Below, piece by piece: positions 17,117-26,072 of a stretch of 58,722 nucleotides of DNA. A model generated the notes under the pieces. It was not told the DNA's origin and did not search any database. It worked only from the letters and a program-made list of their open reading frames with translations. The stretch comes from Actinomyces oris (GTDB lineage Bacteria; Actinomycetota; Actinomycetes; Actinomycetales; Actinomycetaceae), in assembly GCF_001937665.1 (NCBI RefSeq), contig NZ_MSKL01000012.1:81540-140261 (forward strand), read 5' to 3'. The translations under genes were made by a program, and so were the position numbers. Numbering within the stretch: position 1 is the stretch's first letter; each line of letters starts with the position of its first letter.

Positions 17117-18703
17117 CTATTCCTCGTCGAGAGATGTCCCAGGCGCTAGTGCATCGACCAGACGAGCGAGGTCCTCATCTCCGGCGAATTCAATGGTGAT
17201 ACGTCCCTTCTTCGCTCCCCGTGTCACCTTCACGCGGGTGTCGAAGGCATCGGACAGTCGAGTCGAGAGGGCCGGGAGAGGGGTACTCCGAGCACGCAGT
17301 ACCTTTGGCTGATCCGGTCCCGGCTCGGGTTCCTCGTGGAGGGCGACGAGTTCCTCCGTCGCACGCACCGAAAGCCCCTCGGCCACCACGCGTTGAGCGA
17401 GTCGCTCCATCTCGGCCGCATTGGGGAGGCCCAGAAGTGCGCGGGCATGTCCCGCTGAAATGACATTCGCTGCGAGCCGGCGCTGCACCAACGGGGGCAG
17501 CTTCATGAGGCGCAAGGTATTGGAGATCTGCGAACGTGACCGGGCGATTCGCTCAGACAGCTCCGCGTGAGTGCACTGGAAGTCCTCCAAAAGCTGCTGG
17601 TAAGCCGCGGCCTCTTCCAAGGGGTTGAGCTGGACACGGTGCAGGTTCTCCAGCAGTGCATCACGCAAGAGGTCGACATCGTCCGTGTCCCGAACGACTG
17701 CTGGAATCGTCTCCAGGCCTGCTTCCTTGGAAGCACGAAGACGACGCTCTCCCATAATGAGTTCATACCCCAGCTCCTCACCCGGAGCAGTCGGCACCTG
17801 CCGCACCACGATCGGCTGCAGGAGACCCACTTCTGCAATCGAGGCCGCCAGTTCGGAGATGTCCTCTTCATCGAAGACCTGACGAGGCTGGCGGGGATTC
17901 GGATGGATCAGTTCCACCGGAATCTCAGCGAAACGGGCTCCCGGCACGGGGACAAGACCATCAGCATCCGCTGCGTCATGCTCGCCATCGGTCTCCGCGG
18001 CAACTTCGGTATGCCCACCATCAGAGGCATCCGACGACGGAGTCTCTGTGGACTGCTCATTCTCAGAGCCGGAGAGCTCGCTATCGGTCACCGCAGGCTG
18101 CTCCTCCTCCGTTTCACGTGAAACATCAGGAGTGGCTGGCGTTGTAGTCGGTTCTGGGACTGACACCTCCGTCACTTCATCCTCGACGACCACAGTCTCG
18201 TGCGGCGGCTCCTCCACCGGAGCGGACACAGTCTCCGTAGCCTTCTTAGCAACAGGCTTGGGAGCAGCCTTGGCAGCTGAACGAGTCCGCTTCGCGGAGC
18301 TGGCCGACGACGATGCCTTCGAGGCCTTCTTCTCCTCCGTCTGAGTCGCAGCCTTCGAATTCGGCGTGGTTTCACGTGAAACCGACGTCGTCTGTTTGCT
18401 CTGTGCGGTCGTCTTGGATGCGGTCGTCGAACGGGCCGAGCGACCCTTGGATCCACGCTTCCGCTGAGAAGGAGCCAGAAGAGCAGCAGTCAGATCGTGA
18501 GTGCTCCGTGCTTCCGAAGCCGGCTCAGGCTCCGGGGCGACATGCTCGGTATGAGCAGCCGCATCGTCATGACGCGACTCGTCCTTCCGCGATTCAGGGA
18601 AGAACACATCGGAAGGACGAGACGCAGCAGGCGTTTTCTCCTTCTGCGCCTCTGGAATCAGCGCCTGCAGACCCCGTCCGAGTCCGCGCCGTTTCTGAGC
18701 CAT
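17117..18703 (-). CDS. parB: Chromosome partitioning protein ParB (528 aa, long N-terminal linker)
   Basis: CTP-dependent DNA clamp that loads at parS and organises the origin for segregation with ParA. The N-terminal [14 protein letters not shown] resembles the ParA-contacting peptide. Residues about 30-240 form an Ala/Ser/Thr/Glu-rich linker unusual in length (typical ParB is 300-350 aa). The ParB/Srx domain starts near 245 ([14 protein letters not shown]) and includes GERRLRA, the arginine/CTP motif. The helix-turn-helix with TLRLMKLPP and [10 protein letters not shown] follows, then a C-terminal dimerisation region. Two perfect parS sites lie inside the linker, coding VSRET at residues 108-112 and 194-198. 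Its ATG overlaps the parA stop by one base. Confidence 0.96.
   Translation of the reverse strand: MAQKRRGLGRGLQALIPEAQKEKTPAASRPSDVFFPESRKDESRHDDAAAHTEHVAPEPEPASEARSTHDLTAALLAPSQRKRGSKGRSARSTTASKTTAQSKQTTSVSRETTPNSKAATQTEEKKASKASSSASSAKRTRSAAKAAPKPVAKKATETVSAPVEEPPHETVVVEDEVTEVSVPEPTTTPATPDVSRETEEEQPAVTDSELSGSENEQSTETPSSDASDGGHTEVAAETDGEHDAADADGLVPVPGARFAEIPVELIHPNPRQPRQVFDEEDISELAASIAEVGLLQPIVVRQVPTAPGEELGYELIMGERRLRASKEAGLETIPAVVRDTDDVDLLRDALLENLHRVQLNPLEEAAAYQQLLEDFQCTHAELSERIARSRSQISNTLRLMKLPPLVQRRLAANVISAGHARALLGLPNAAEMERLAQRVVAEGLSVRATEELVALHEEPEPGPDQPKVLRARSTPLPALSTRLSDAFDTRVKVTRGAKKGRITIEFAGDEDLARLVDALAPGTSLDEE
18111..18124. promoter_or_regulatory. parS: parS site 16 (perfect, inside parB)
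   Basis: GTTTCACGTGAAAC in the parB linker, read on the minus strand as VSRET (residues 194-198). Confidence 0.95.
18369..18382. promoter_or_regulatory. parS: parS site 17 (perfect, inside parB)
   Basis: GTTTCACGTGAAAC in the parB linker, read as VSRET (residues 108-112). Confidence 0.95.
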
Positions 18704-19605
18704 CAGGCTTCCTCGCCTTCAATTCGGGGAGCGCCCCGCAGAGCGACCTCACGAGCCATTTTCTTGTACGCAATTGCGCCGGTGGACCGGGGATCCCAGA
18801 ACACCACGGGAGCACCGAAGGAGGGGGCCTCGGCAACACGGATGGAACGTGGCACCTTGGTGTCCAGCGTCGCATCAGGGAAATAGGAACGAACTTCAGA
18901 CTCCACCTCACGTGCCAGGGTGGTCCGTCCGTCAAACATGGTGAGCACAATCATGGAGACTCCCAGTCCCGGATTGTGAATGCGTGCGATCCTGTCAATG
19001 GAGCGCGTCAACAGGGCAAGTCCCTCGAGAGCGTAGTACTCGGCCTGCATGGGGATGAGAACCTCATCCGCAGCGACGAAGGCATTAATCGTCATAATGC
19101 CGAGGCTCGGTGGACAATCGATGATGACGTAATCGAGGGGTTCCAGACCGTCGGTTTCACGTGAAACCAGGTAGTCCACAAGCGCACGCCGAAGACGCGA
19201 CTCCCGCTCAGCGGTGGAGATGAGCTCTATCTCAACAGCGGCCACGTCAATAGTCGCGGGTACGCACCACAGGGACTCGCAGAATCGCGTCTTAGCGACA
19301 ACGTCCTTGATGGGCATCGCATCGACAAGGACGTCGTAAATGGAGGCACTGTCCTCGTCGTGCTCCACCCCCAGTGCTGTTGAGGCATTTCCTTGTGAGT
19401 CCGCGTCGATAAGCAGGACGTGCAACCCGCCTTCAGCTAAAGCAGCTGCAAGATTCACTGCGGTCGATGTCTTTCCGACGCCACCTTTCTGGTTGGCGAC
19501 TGCGATGACACGAGTCCGCTCGGGATGTGGGAACTCTCCACCCGCTACCTCGTCTAACGCGAGGTGCTCGGCCTGGAGCTGATCGAAGATAGACGATCCG
19601 GACAA
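18703..19605 (-). CDS. parA: Chromosome partitioning ATPase ParA (300 aa)
   Basis: Deviant-Walker ParA ATPase that binds nucleoid DNA as a dimer and moves ParB-bound origins. KGGVGKT is at residues 40-46, [10 protein letters not shown] follows, and Walker B is in [11 protein letters not shown]. The start is TTG at 19605, with GAGGAG 8-9 bp upstream; no ATG or GTG fits better. The 30 residues before the P-loop are typical of actinobacterial ParA. A perfect parS at 19154-19167 encodes VSRET from residue 147, in the variable loop before the Walker B strand. It is translationally coupled to parB by a one-base overlap and follows rsmG after 107 bp. Confidence 0.95.
   Translation of the reverse strand: MSGSSIFDQLQAEHLALDEVAGGEFPHPERTRVIAVANQKGGVGKTSTAVNLAAALAEGGLHVLLIDADSQGNASTALGVEHDEDSASIYDVLVDAMPIKDVVAKTRFCESLWCVPATIDVAAVEIELISTAERESRLRRALVDYLVSRETDGLEPLDYVIIDCPPSLGIMTINAFVAADEVLIPMQAEYYALEGLALLTRSIDRIARIHNPGLGVSMIVLTMFDGRTTLAREVESEVRSYFPDATLDTKVPRSIRVAEAPSFGAPVVFWDPRSTGAIAYKKMAREVALRGAPRIEGEEA
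19154..19167. promoter_or_regulatory. parS: parS site 18 (perfect, inside parA)
   Basis: GTTTCACGTGAAAC, coding VSRET from residue 147 of ParA. It is the parS nearest to dnaA, about 4.6 kb away. Confidence 0.95.
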
Positions 19606-19712
19606 ACCTGCTTCTCCTCGGACGGTGACCCAACAGCCCGAGCCAGTCGGGCAGTTACGAGTCTACGCGAGCAGGTCGATCCTTACGCGTTACACCGAAC
19701 GCGCGCCGTATC

Positions 19713-20357
19713 TCAACGGTTCTTCGGGCGGCGGATCTCAACGACAACTGTCTTTTCGTCACCGGCGGTGACAACCTCATGAACGACAGCCACTGATAAC
19801 TTTGCCTTTTTAATGACATACTTGGCGTCGTCGACCTCGTCCTGTGCCCTCATGCCCTTGAGGGCCAGCAGGGCACCCCCCGGGCGGAGCAACGGCGCCG
19901 TCAGCCGCACCAGCTTGGACAGGTTCGCCACCGCGCGAGCCGTCACCACGTCATAGCGGTCCTTGACCTCCTCGGCCCGAGCCCGCCGAATGGTCACGTT
20001 GTCCAGGTCCAGCTCCTCGACGACGTCGGAGAGCCACTGAGTGCGCCGCTCCATCGTCTCAATGAGCGTCACATCGAGGTCGGGTCGCAGCAGCGCGACG
20101 ACAATACCGGGAAAGCCGGCGCCGGAACCCACATCGGCCACGCTTCCCCGGGCCGGCAGGAAGGGGACGACGGCTGCCGAGTTGACGATGTGCCGGCTCC
20201 ACAGGCGGGGAAGCTCACGCGGCCCGACAAGACCGCGCAGCTCACCCTCCTCAGCGAGCATCTGCGCGAAGTGCTCCGCCGCGGAGAAGGAGACCCCGAA
20301 GATCTCCCGCATCTCCGCCGTCGGCTCCTCCACCTGGGCCCGCTGCTCCTCACTCAT
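19713..20357 (-). CDS. rsmG: 16S rRNA (guanine(527)-N7)-methyltransferase RsmG (214 aa)
   Basis: SAM-dependent enzyme methylating G527 of 16S rRNA (formerly GidB); loss gives low-level streptomycin resistance in other bacteria. The SAM-binding motif VADVGSGAGFPGI begins near residue 74, preceded by the RLWSRHIVNSAAV signature. The C-terminal part has YDVVTARAVANL and GGALLALKG. Length is normal. Its start lies 2 bp from the jag stop, so they are coupled. Confidence 0.95.
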   Translation of the reverse strand: MSEEQRAQVEEPTAEMREIFGVSFSAAEHFAQMLAEEGELRGLVGPRELPRLWSRHIVNSAAVVPFLPARGSVADVGSGAGFPGIVVALLRPDLDVTLIETMERRTQWLSDVVEELDLDNVTIRRARAEEVKDRYDVVTARAVANLSKLVRLTAPLLRPGGALLALKGMRAQDEVDDAKYVIKKAKLSVAVVHEVVTAGDEKTVVVEIRRPKNR

Positions 20358-20359
20358 GC

Positions 20360-20986
20360 TCAGGACTGCTCCGAAGCGGAGTCGTCAGCCGCATCTTCGG
20401 TGACGTCGGCCTCGTCGACGCCCTCCTCGTCCGTCTCATCGGCGGGCAGGACCACCACGTATCGGTGAGGCTCAGCTCCCTCGGACTCGGAGACCAGCCC
20501 GGCGGAGGCAACGACATCGTGGCACACCTTGCGCTCGAAGGGGTTCATCGGCTCCAGGCTGACGGCCTCTCCCGAGGTGAGTACCTTGGTGACCGCCTCC
20601 TGGGCGACCTTGGTGAACTCGATACGACGATCAGCGCGGTAGCCGTTGATGTCGAGCATGAGACGGGAACGGTTGCCGGTGCGTGCCTGAACCGCGAGGC
20701 GGGTCAGCTCCTGAACGGATTCCAGCACCTCTCCGTCGCGTCCAACGAGGTCGGCGAGCTCGCGCTCATCACCCTCCTCGGAGGCGACCACGGCAATGGA
20801 GGCTCGCCCGTGATCGATGTCGATATCGATGTCACCGCCCAGGTCGGCGATGTCAAGGAGCTCCTCCAGGTAGTCGGCACCGATCTCGCCCTCCTCCTCG
20901 AGGCGCGAGACGGTGTTGCTTACGGGGCTGCTCACGGTCTCCTCCGCTGACTGCTGGGAGGAGTCGTTACTGTGCTGCTCACTCAT
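20360..20986 (-). CDS. jag: Jag/KhpB-type RNA-binding protein (208 aa)
   Basis: KH and R3H domain protein conserved next to yidC, thought to bind RNA. An acidic N-terminal stretch is followed by the KH-like LVGRDGEVLESVQELTRLAVQ and the R3H-type segment GEAVSLEPMNPFERKVCHDVV. A Glu/Asp-rich tail ends the protein. The start ATG at 20986 gives MSEQHSNDSS; the open frame continues upstream into yidC but that extension is antisense-like and Arg/Pro-rich with no family match. Between jag and yidC are 52 bp. Confidence 0.9.
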   Translation of the reverse strand: MSEQHSNDSSQQSAEETVSSPVSNTVSRLEEEGEIGADYLEELLDIADLGGDIDIDIDHGRASIAVVASEEGDERELADLVGRDGEVLESVQELTRLAVQARTGNRSRLMLDINGYRADRRIEFTKVAQEAVTKVLTSGEAVSLEPMNPFERKVCHDVVASAGLVSESEGAEPHRYVVVLPADETDEEGVDEADVTEDAADDSASEQS

Positions 20987-21038
20987 AATGTCATCCGTAT
21001 CTGTGATGGGAACCGGGTTTCTCGCCGCTGAGCACGCG

Positions 21039-22232
21039 TCAGCGGTTGTGCTTCTTCTTGGCCTGGGCCTTGCGTCGGGCCGCCGCCTCGCGCCGCTGGC
21101 GAGCTCGGCGCTCATAACGACGTCGAGCGATCTCCTCATCGCTGAGGCCACCACTCTTGGACGACGTCGAGTCCTTCTCCTCGTATCCGTCCTCGAGCTG
21201 CTCGACATCGGAGTCATCGGCGCCGTAGGCAAAGGTCTCACTGCGAGACTCGCCGTGACCGCCGGACTTCTTCTGCCGGTTCTTGCGCACCGGCTGCACC
21301 CGCTGGCCTCCGGTACGGCCCTCGGCCTCGGCCTTGGCGACCGCCTCGGCCCGTTCCTCCTCCTCCAGGGAGGGCAGGCCCTTGCGCGCCCGCTTGGCAT
21401 TGATGCGGGCGCGGTACTTCTTCTCAGCCTCGCTGCCGGGGGCGGGCATGTTGCGGATGGTGAAGTACTGCTGCCCCATGGTCCACAGGTTGGAGATGAC
21501 CCAGTAAACGAGCACACCGATCTGGAAGTTGACGCCGGAGACGGCGAAGATCACCGGCATCACGTACAGCATCATCCGCTGGGAACGGATCATGGGGTTG
21601 TCGGAGTTGAGGGACTCCGTCGACATGTTCTTCATCGACAGCTGCGCCATGGTGTACCACTGCGTCACCGACATGATGATGATCATGGCGACCGTGACGA
21701 CCTTGACCTGCGTGTCGGAGCTGCTCAGGAAGGAGGAGGACAGGCTGGCGCCGAAGACGCTGGAGTTCTGGACCTGCTCGGCCAGCTGCTGCGTGAGCGG
21801 GCCGATCGAGGGGCGGCCGTACTTGCCGCTGGCGACAGCGCCCAGTGAGGCCAGCACGCGGAAGAGGGCGAAGAAGATGGGCATCTGCACCAGGATCGGC
21901 AGGCAGGAGGCCATGGGGTTGGTCCCGTGCTTGCGATAGAGCGCCATCATCTCTTCGTTCATGCGCTGGCGCGACTCGGGATCCTTCTTGCCCTTGTACT
22001 TGGCCTGCAGCTCCTGCAGCTCCGGCTGGAGGAGCTGCATTCCGCGCGAGGCGCGGATCTGCTTAACGAACAGCGGCATGATGAGCAGCCGCACCACGAT
22101 CGTCAGACCGATGATGGACAGCACCCAGGCGACACCCGGTCCGTCGGGGAACCCGACAAGGACCAGGGCCTTGTGGATCGTGACCATGACCCAGGCCACC
22201 GCCACCTTGAGGGGCCATAGCAACGTGTCCAT
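21039..22232 (-). CDS. yidC: Membrane protein insertase YidC (397 aa)
   Basis: Oxa1/YidC insertase that places proteins in the cytoplasmic membrane with or without Sec. The first helix region is followed by the conserved groove arginine in GLTIVVRLLIMPLF. The cytoplasmic hairpin (LQPELQELQAKYKGK) and the PMASCLPILVQMPIFFALFRVL motif are present, with further helices at about 190-285. A long, basic and Glu-rich C-terminal tail (about 290-397) is expected to bind ribosomes. It sits in the jag-yidC-yidD-rnpA-rpmH order found in almost all bacteria. Confidence 0.95.
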   Translation of the reverse strand: MDTLLWPLKVAVAWVMVTIHKALVLVGFPDGPGVAWVLSIIGLTIVVRLLIMPLFVKQIRASRGMQLLQPELQELQAKYKGKKDPESRQRMNEEMMALYRKHGTNPMASCLPILVQMPIFFALFRVLASLGAVASGKYGRPSIGPLTQQLAEQVQNSSVFGASLSSSFLSSSDTQVKVVTVAMIIIMSVTQWYTMAQLSMKNMSTESLNSDNPMIRSQRMMLYVMPVIFAVSGVNFQIGVLVYWVISNLWTMGQQYFTIRNMPAPGSEAEKKYRARINAKRARKGLPSLEEEERAEAVAKAEAEGRTGGQRVQPVRKNRQKKSGGHGESRSETFAYGADDSDVEQLEDGYEEKDSTSSKSGGLSDEEIARRRYERRARQRREAAARRKAQAKKKHNR

Positions 22233-22327
22233 CCGTACTCCTTGTATGAGGGTTCTCGTGCGAGAGCGGTATCAGTGTGAGCTCAAGGACTGAGCCGACG
22301 TCGTAACCATCGGTTCAACGGGATCGA

Positions 22328-22612
22328 TCAGGGATCCTCGACCGTGAACCTCGGAACGTCACGGGGGTGGTGATATCGCCACTGCCCCTTGTCCGGGACA
22401 TGATCGACTCCACCGGGGGTCAACGGGTTGCATCGCAGCAGACGCCAGAGGGCCAGCAGCGTGCCCTTGATCGGACCGTGCACCTCCAGCGCCGTGACGG
22501 CGTAGGCCGAGCACGTGGGGTAGTAACGGCAGGAGGCCGGCAGAGCCGGAGAGATGAAGCGCTGGTAGAAACGCACTGGAGCCAAGAGGACTCGCGCCAA
22601 CCATCCGTTCAT
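22328..22612 (-). CDS. yidD: Membrane protein insertion efficiency factor YidD (94 aa)
   Basis: Small amphipathic YidD/Haemolytic domain protein. The signature [16 protein letters not shown] with its two Cys and [13 protein letters not shown] are intact. It starts 22 bp after the rnpA stop and precedes yidC by 95 bp. Confidence 0.95.
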   Translation of the reverse strand: MNGWLARVLLAPVRFYQRFISPALPASCRYYPTCSAYAVTALEVHGPIKGTLLALWRLLRCNPLTPGGVDHVPDKGQWRYHHPRDVPRFTVEDP

Positions 22613-22634
22613 CGCTCACCCTCGCCCGGCCGGC

Positions 22635-23003
22635 TCACCGCCGGCGCCCTTCGGTCTGATGCTCCCGGCACCGGCTCAGAAGCCGATCCAGGTCCCGTCC
22701 CAAGGTGCTGCTGTCGGCGCCGTCGGCACCTGCCAGTCCGCGCACGACGACGCGGGCTCCTGGTTCGAGGGACCCGACCCGTTGTGCCATGAGGGCTCTC
22801 ACCCGGCGCTTGACGCGGTTGCGGCGGGTCGCCAGCGGGACCTGCTTCTTGGGCACGACGACGCCGACGAGAGCCGGGGAGTCATCCCCTCTCCCGCCGG
22901 CGTGGTAGTGCACGACCAGCCTGCGGTTCCCGCAACGCGTACCCCGACGAATCGCGGTAGTGAAGTCCTCACCCCGCGCTAATCGGTGCGCCGCGCCGAG
23001 CAC
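22635..23003 (-). CDS. rnpA: Ribonuclease P protein component (122 aa)
   Basis: Protein subunit of RNase P, which trims the 5' leader of tRNA precursors. The RNR signature is in ATRRNRVKRRVRAL, and RLARGEDFTTAIRRG is the usual N-terminal substrate-binding part. I start at GTG 23003, one base after the rpmH stop, giving VLGAAHRL. The open frame reaches back to 23105 but that part overlaps rpmH antiparallel in frame content and lacks homology. It is tightly coupled to rpmH. Confidence 0.93.
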   Translation of the reverse strand: MLGAAHRLARGEDFTTAIRRGTRCGNRRLVVHYHAGGRGDDSPALVGVVVPKKQVPLATRRNRVKRRVRALMAQRVGSLEPGARVVVRGLAGADGADSSTLGRDLDRLLSRCREHQTEGRRR

Positions 23004-23004
23004 C

Positions 23005-23142
23005 TCAGGCGGCGAGGCGAACGCGGCCCTTGCGGCGCCGCGAAGCGAGGACGGCGCGGCCTGCGCGGGTGGACATGCGCTTGCGGAAGCCGTGCACCTT
23101 GGCACGACGACGGTTGTTCGGCTGGTAGGTCCGCTTGCTCAC
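23005..23142 (-). CDS. rpmH: 50S ribosomal protein L34 (45 aa)
   Basis: Complete L34: [21 protein letters not shown] followed by a basic tail. The start is GTG at 23142 (GTG AGC AAG CGG). It is first in the rpmH-rnpA-yidD-yidC-jag-rsmG-parA-parB minus-strand run and has its own promoter upstream. Confidence 0.96.
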   Translation of the reverse strand: MSKRTYQPNNRRRAKVHGFRKRMSTRAGRAVLASRRRKGRVRLAA

Positions 23143-23255
23143 GGGCTTAACTCCTGCTTGAGGTGATCGGAACAGTGCATCGCGAGGTTCACGGCACTGT
23201 CGCTCGTGCGGCTGCCCCATGGTTCGGGACCTGACTCCGCGCGAACGTCTGCAAC

Positions 23256-23284
23256 AGCCTACGTTTGGCCCTCTTGCCGGTCAA
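23256..23284 (-). promoter_or_regulatory. rpmH promoter
   Basis: On the minus strand, -35 TTGACC (23284-23279), a 17-bp spacer and -10 TAGGCT (23261-23256), 113 bp before the rpmH GTG. Confidence 0.6.
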
Positions 23285-23322
23285 ACGAATGTGGCCGACT
23301 GTGACCACTGTGACCGATGACG

Positions 23323-23598
23323 TCATCCACATTCTCTTCACACGTCATCCACAACCGAGCCGGTCCGTGTCCACGGCTGTGGGAAGCAGTCCGTCCACAA
23401 CCTTGCGGATATGTGGATAACTCACTGATCTGTGTGTATCTTCTCAGAAGCCCTGTCAACGGCTACACATCTGTCATTCCGCGGGCTCGCACCGCTTGAT
23501 CGGAGCTACTCACACATACTGTTTTCAGAGTTTATTCTGAACGCTGCCTGTGAGCCATCGCTCTCTGTGTCCCCAGGTGTGGACAAGGCTGTGGAGAA
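23323..23598. other. DnaA-box cluster upstream of dnaA (dnaA control region / part of oriC)
   Basis: The 596-bp gap between rpmH and dnaA has two perfect DnaA boxes, TGTGGATAA (23412-23420) and TGTGGACAA (23578-23586), plus near matches: TCATCCACA at 23323 and 23345, GTGTCCACG at 23367, CCGTCCACA at 23391 and TGTGGAGAA at 23590. An AT-rich patch lies at 23511-23540. The strongest boxes of the dnaA neighbourhood are here rather than between dnaA and dnaN. This should at least autoregulate dnaA. Confidence 0.75.
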
Positions 23599-23738
23599 CC
23601 AGCATGATGGGACGCCCGGTCAAGACCTTCCGGTTCGCCAGTTCCACACAACCCTGTCATCATCGACGCAGGGCCCTGGCCGGCGTCGGTCGGGCTGCAG
23701 TCACCGGGTTCACCCACCGTGCCGATCAGGAGTCCGTC

Positions 23739-25418
23739 GTGCCCGACGCCGCCAACACCAAATGGCTCTCAGCCCTTGAGGTGCTCTCCAGCTCCGGAGA
23801 GCTGGGTCAGGGCAAGATGTCCATGATTCGCATGACCCATCTCATCGATGTCGACGGCACACTCGTCCTCGTCGTCGGATCGGCCTTCGCCAAGGACATC
23901 GTCGAGCAGGCGCGCGCTCCCATCAGCGCCGCCATCAGTCAGGTCTGGGGACGCCCCATGCCCATGGAGGTCACGGTCGACACCTCCTCAGAGGTGTCGC
24001 GCGCACCCATGCCCCCTGTGGCTCCCGAACCCGTCAACCTGGCGACTGTCGCCCCCGCGCCGACATCCTCTCCATCCCCCTCGGTCTCACCGCAGATGTC
24101 GGGTCCCTCCACTGCGTCGGCCATATCCGCTGCGCCGGCCGCACCAACGGTGCCCGCTTACGCCGAACAGCTGGCAGAGCCCTCGCCGTACTCGGCGACC
24201 ACCCCCTCACCGATGTCTCATTCCCAGGCCTCCGCCCCCTCGGCCCCGTCGACGATGTCGGGTTCCCTTCCCGCCAGGTCGGGACTTCCCGGCACCTACA
24301 GCCCCGGGACCACCGGTGCCCAGAACCCCACCGGACTGCTGACGCCCACCGCAGCCCATGACGTCTCCCAGCTCAATCCGAGATACACCTTCGACACCTA
24401 CGTCACCGGGTCCTCCAACCGTTTCGCTCACGCCACGGCACTGGCCGTGGCCGAGGCTCCGGCCCGCGCCTACAACCCCCTGTTCATCTACGGCGGCTCC
24501 GGCCTGGGCAAGACGCATCTCCTGCACGCCATCGGCCACTACGCCCAGACCCTCAACCCGGGAATCCGCGTCAAGTACGTCAACTCCGAGGTCTTCGTCT
24601 CAGACTTCATCGCCTGCGTGCGTGACGGCAACCAGGACGACGGCCGCATGGAGGGGTTCAAGCGCCGCTACCGCGAGGTTGACATCCTCCTGGTCGACGA
24701 CATCCAGTTCCTCCAGGGCAAGGAGTCGACCCTCGAGGAGTTCTTCCACACCTTCAACTCCCTGCACTCCTCGGGCAAGCAGGTCGTCCTCACCTCCGAC
24801 CAGCCCCCCAAGGCCCTCGGTGGGCTCGACGAGCGACTGCGCTCCCGCTTCGAGTGGGGCCTGCTGGCCGACGTCCAGCCCCCTGACCTGGAGACCCGCA
24901 TCGCGATCCTCTCCCGCAAGGGCACCGCCGAGGGCCTCGACCTGCCCTTCGACGTCCTGGAGTACATCGCCTCGCGCATCACCACCAACATCCGCGAGCT
25001 CGAGGGCGCACTCATCCGGGTGACGGCCTTCGCCTCCCTCAACAAGCAGCCCGTCGACCAGACCCTGGCCGAGATGGTCCTCAAGGACATCATCTCCGAC
25101 CCCGAGGGCCAGGAGATCACGACCTCCCTCATCATGGCGCAGACTGCCGACTACTTCGGCATCACCATCGACGACCTGTGCTCGGCCAACCGCTCACGCA
25201 CCATGGTCTCGGCCCGCCACATCGCCATGTACCTGTGCCGCGAGCTCACCGACCTCTCCCTGCCCAAGATCGGGCGGGAGTTCGGCGGGCGCGACCACAC
25301 CACCGTCATGAGCGCGGACAAGAAGATCCGCACCCTCATGGCCGAACGGCGCTCCACCTTCAACCAGGTCACCGAGCTGACCAGTCGCATCAAGCAGGCC
25401 GCCCAGTCACCCGCCTGA
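23739..25418 (+). CDS. dnaA: Chromosomal replication initiator DnaA (559 aa)
   Basis: AAA+ initiator that binds DnaA boxes and opens oriC. Domain I is N-terminal ([12 protein letters not shown]). Domain II, about residues 90-210, is a Pro/Ser/Ala-rich linker. Domain III has the Walker [10 protein letters not shown] at about 252-260 and the Walker [11 protein letters not shown]. Domain IV carries the box-recognition motif [11 protein letters not shown] near 516. I start at GTG 23739, preceded by CAGGAG; the frame is open back to 23550 but that part contains a DnaA box and no domain I homology. Confidence 0.97.
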   Translation: MPDAANTKWLSALEVLSSSGELGQGKMSMIRMTHLIDVDGTLVLVVGSAFAKDIVEQARAPISAAISQVWGRPMPMEVTVDTSSEVSRAPMPPVAPEPVNLATVAPAPTSSPSPSVSPQMSGPSTASAISAAPAAPTVPAYAEQLAEPSPYSATTPSPMSHSQASAPSAPSTMSGSLPARSGLPGTYSPGTTGAQNPTGLLTPTAAHDVSQLNPRYTFDTYVTGSSNRFAHATALAVAEAPARAYNPLFIYGGSGLGKTHLLHAIGHYAQTLNPGIRVKYVNSEVFVSDFIACVRDGNQDDGRMEGFKRRYREVDILLVDDIQFLQGKESTLEEFFHTFNSLHSSGKQVVLTSDQPPKALGGLDERLRSRFEWGLLADVQPPDLETRIAILSRKGTAEGLDLPFDVLEYIASRITTNIRELEGALIRVTAFASLNKQPVDQTLAEMVLKDIISDPEGQEITTSLIMAQTADYFGITIDDLCSANRSRTMVSARHIAMYLCRELTDLSLPKIGREFGGRDHTTVMSADKKIRTLMAERRSTFNQVTELTSRIKQAAQSPA

Positions 25419-25456
25419 CCCGACGACGGAACACATCATTCACGCGACTGACAGAT

Positions 25457-25557
25457 GTGGTCCGGTGAAGGTGCTCGAAGGCGTGGACGGGACTGGCGGG
25501 AGCGCCGCGAGGAACGAGCGGCGCGGATGGTTGCCAAGAGTGCCTTCACCGGACCAC
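25457..25557. repeat. Nested inverted repeats just after dnaA
   Basis: GTGGTCCGGTGAAGG (25457-25471) pairs perfectly with CCTTCACCGGACCAC (25543-25557). Inside lies a second hairpin, GCGCCGC (25502-25508) with GCGGCGC (25518-25524). Together they form a branched stem of about 100 nt starting 38 bp after the dnaA stop. It may be the dnaA terminator, a small structured RNA, or a cruciform at the edge of the origin. Confidence 0.6.
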
Positions 25558-26057
25558 GTCAACCACTGCTGTGGACGATGCTGAGGACGGCACGTGGAGG
25601 AGCGAGCGTGTCGCTGTGGAGGTACGGCAGTACCACTGTGGAATGACATGCATGTCATTCAGCCTCTCCACCGACACCCCTGTCCGCTCACCAGAACCAC
25701 CCACGTGTCGTTCCCCAACGCCATTGGCGTCATGACGGCGAAAGATCCTGTTATCCCCAGCATCCACACGTGCTACTACACCTACAAACCCAAATGACAT
25801 GAATCGCGAAGCATGATCGGCCAACGAGGCCCGACCGGACCCCGGGCGCTTGTCATTCAGGGAGGCTCATGGGATGAGCATGAGTGATCGCTGGTGACAG
25901 GGTGACTCCCACGGACTACCGTCTACACTCTCGACCAGGACTGCGTTCCCAGCGACGCGGCTCCGATGACGACGATCCGCCGGCGACCCGCCGGCACCCA
26001 CGTTTCCTCTTCGGCTCAGTAGTGCCATGACGCCTACCGACCGACTGACCACGATTG
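25558..26057. other. dnaA-dnaN intergenic region, candidate oriC
   Basis: No gene is visible in the 654 bp between dnaA and dnaN. The usual actinobacterial oriC place contains only weak DnaA boxes: TGTGGACGA (25570), TGTGGAGGT (25615), TGTGGAATG (25637), TTATCCCCA (25751) and GCATCCACA (25760). An AT-richer stretch lies at 25765-25810. Several small palindromes occur, including the perfect 20-mer at 25641 and GGTACggcaGTACC at 25621-25634. Confidence 0.65.
25641..25660. repeat. Perfect 20-bp palindrome in candidate oriC
   Basis: GAATGACATGCATGTCATTC at 25641-25660. Its halves recur further on: AATGACATG at 25793-25801 and TGTCATTCAG at 25653 and 25851. This may be a binding site for an origin regulator. 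Confidence 0.7.
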
Positions 26058-26072
26058 ACGGAGGCACCTACC

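Noticed and set aside
20987-21517. Large upstream extension of Jag
   Set aside because: It lies within yidC in another frame and is Arg/Pro-rich shadow sequence.
23550-23738. N-terminal extension of DnaA
   Set aside because: It contains a perfect DnaA box and no domain I similarity; GTG 23739 has CAGGAG in place.
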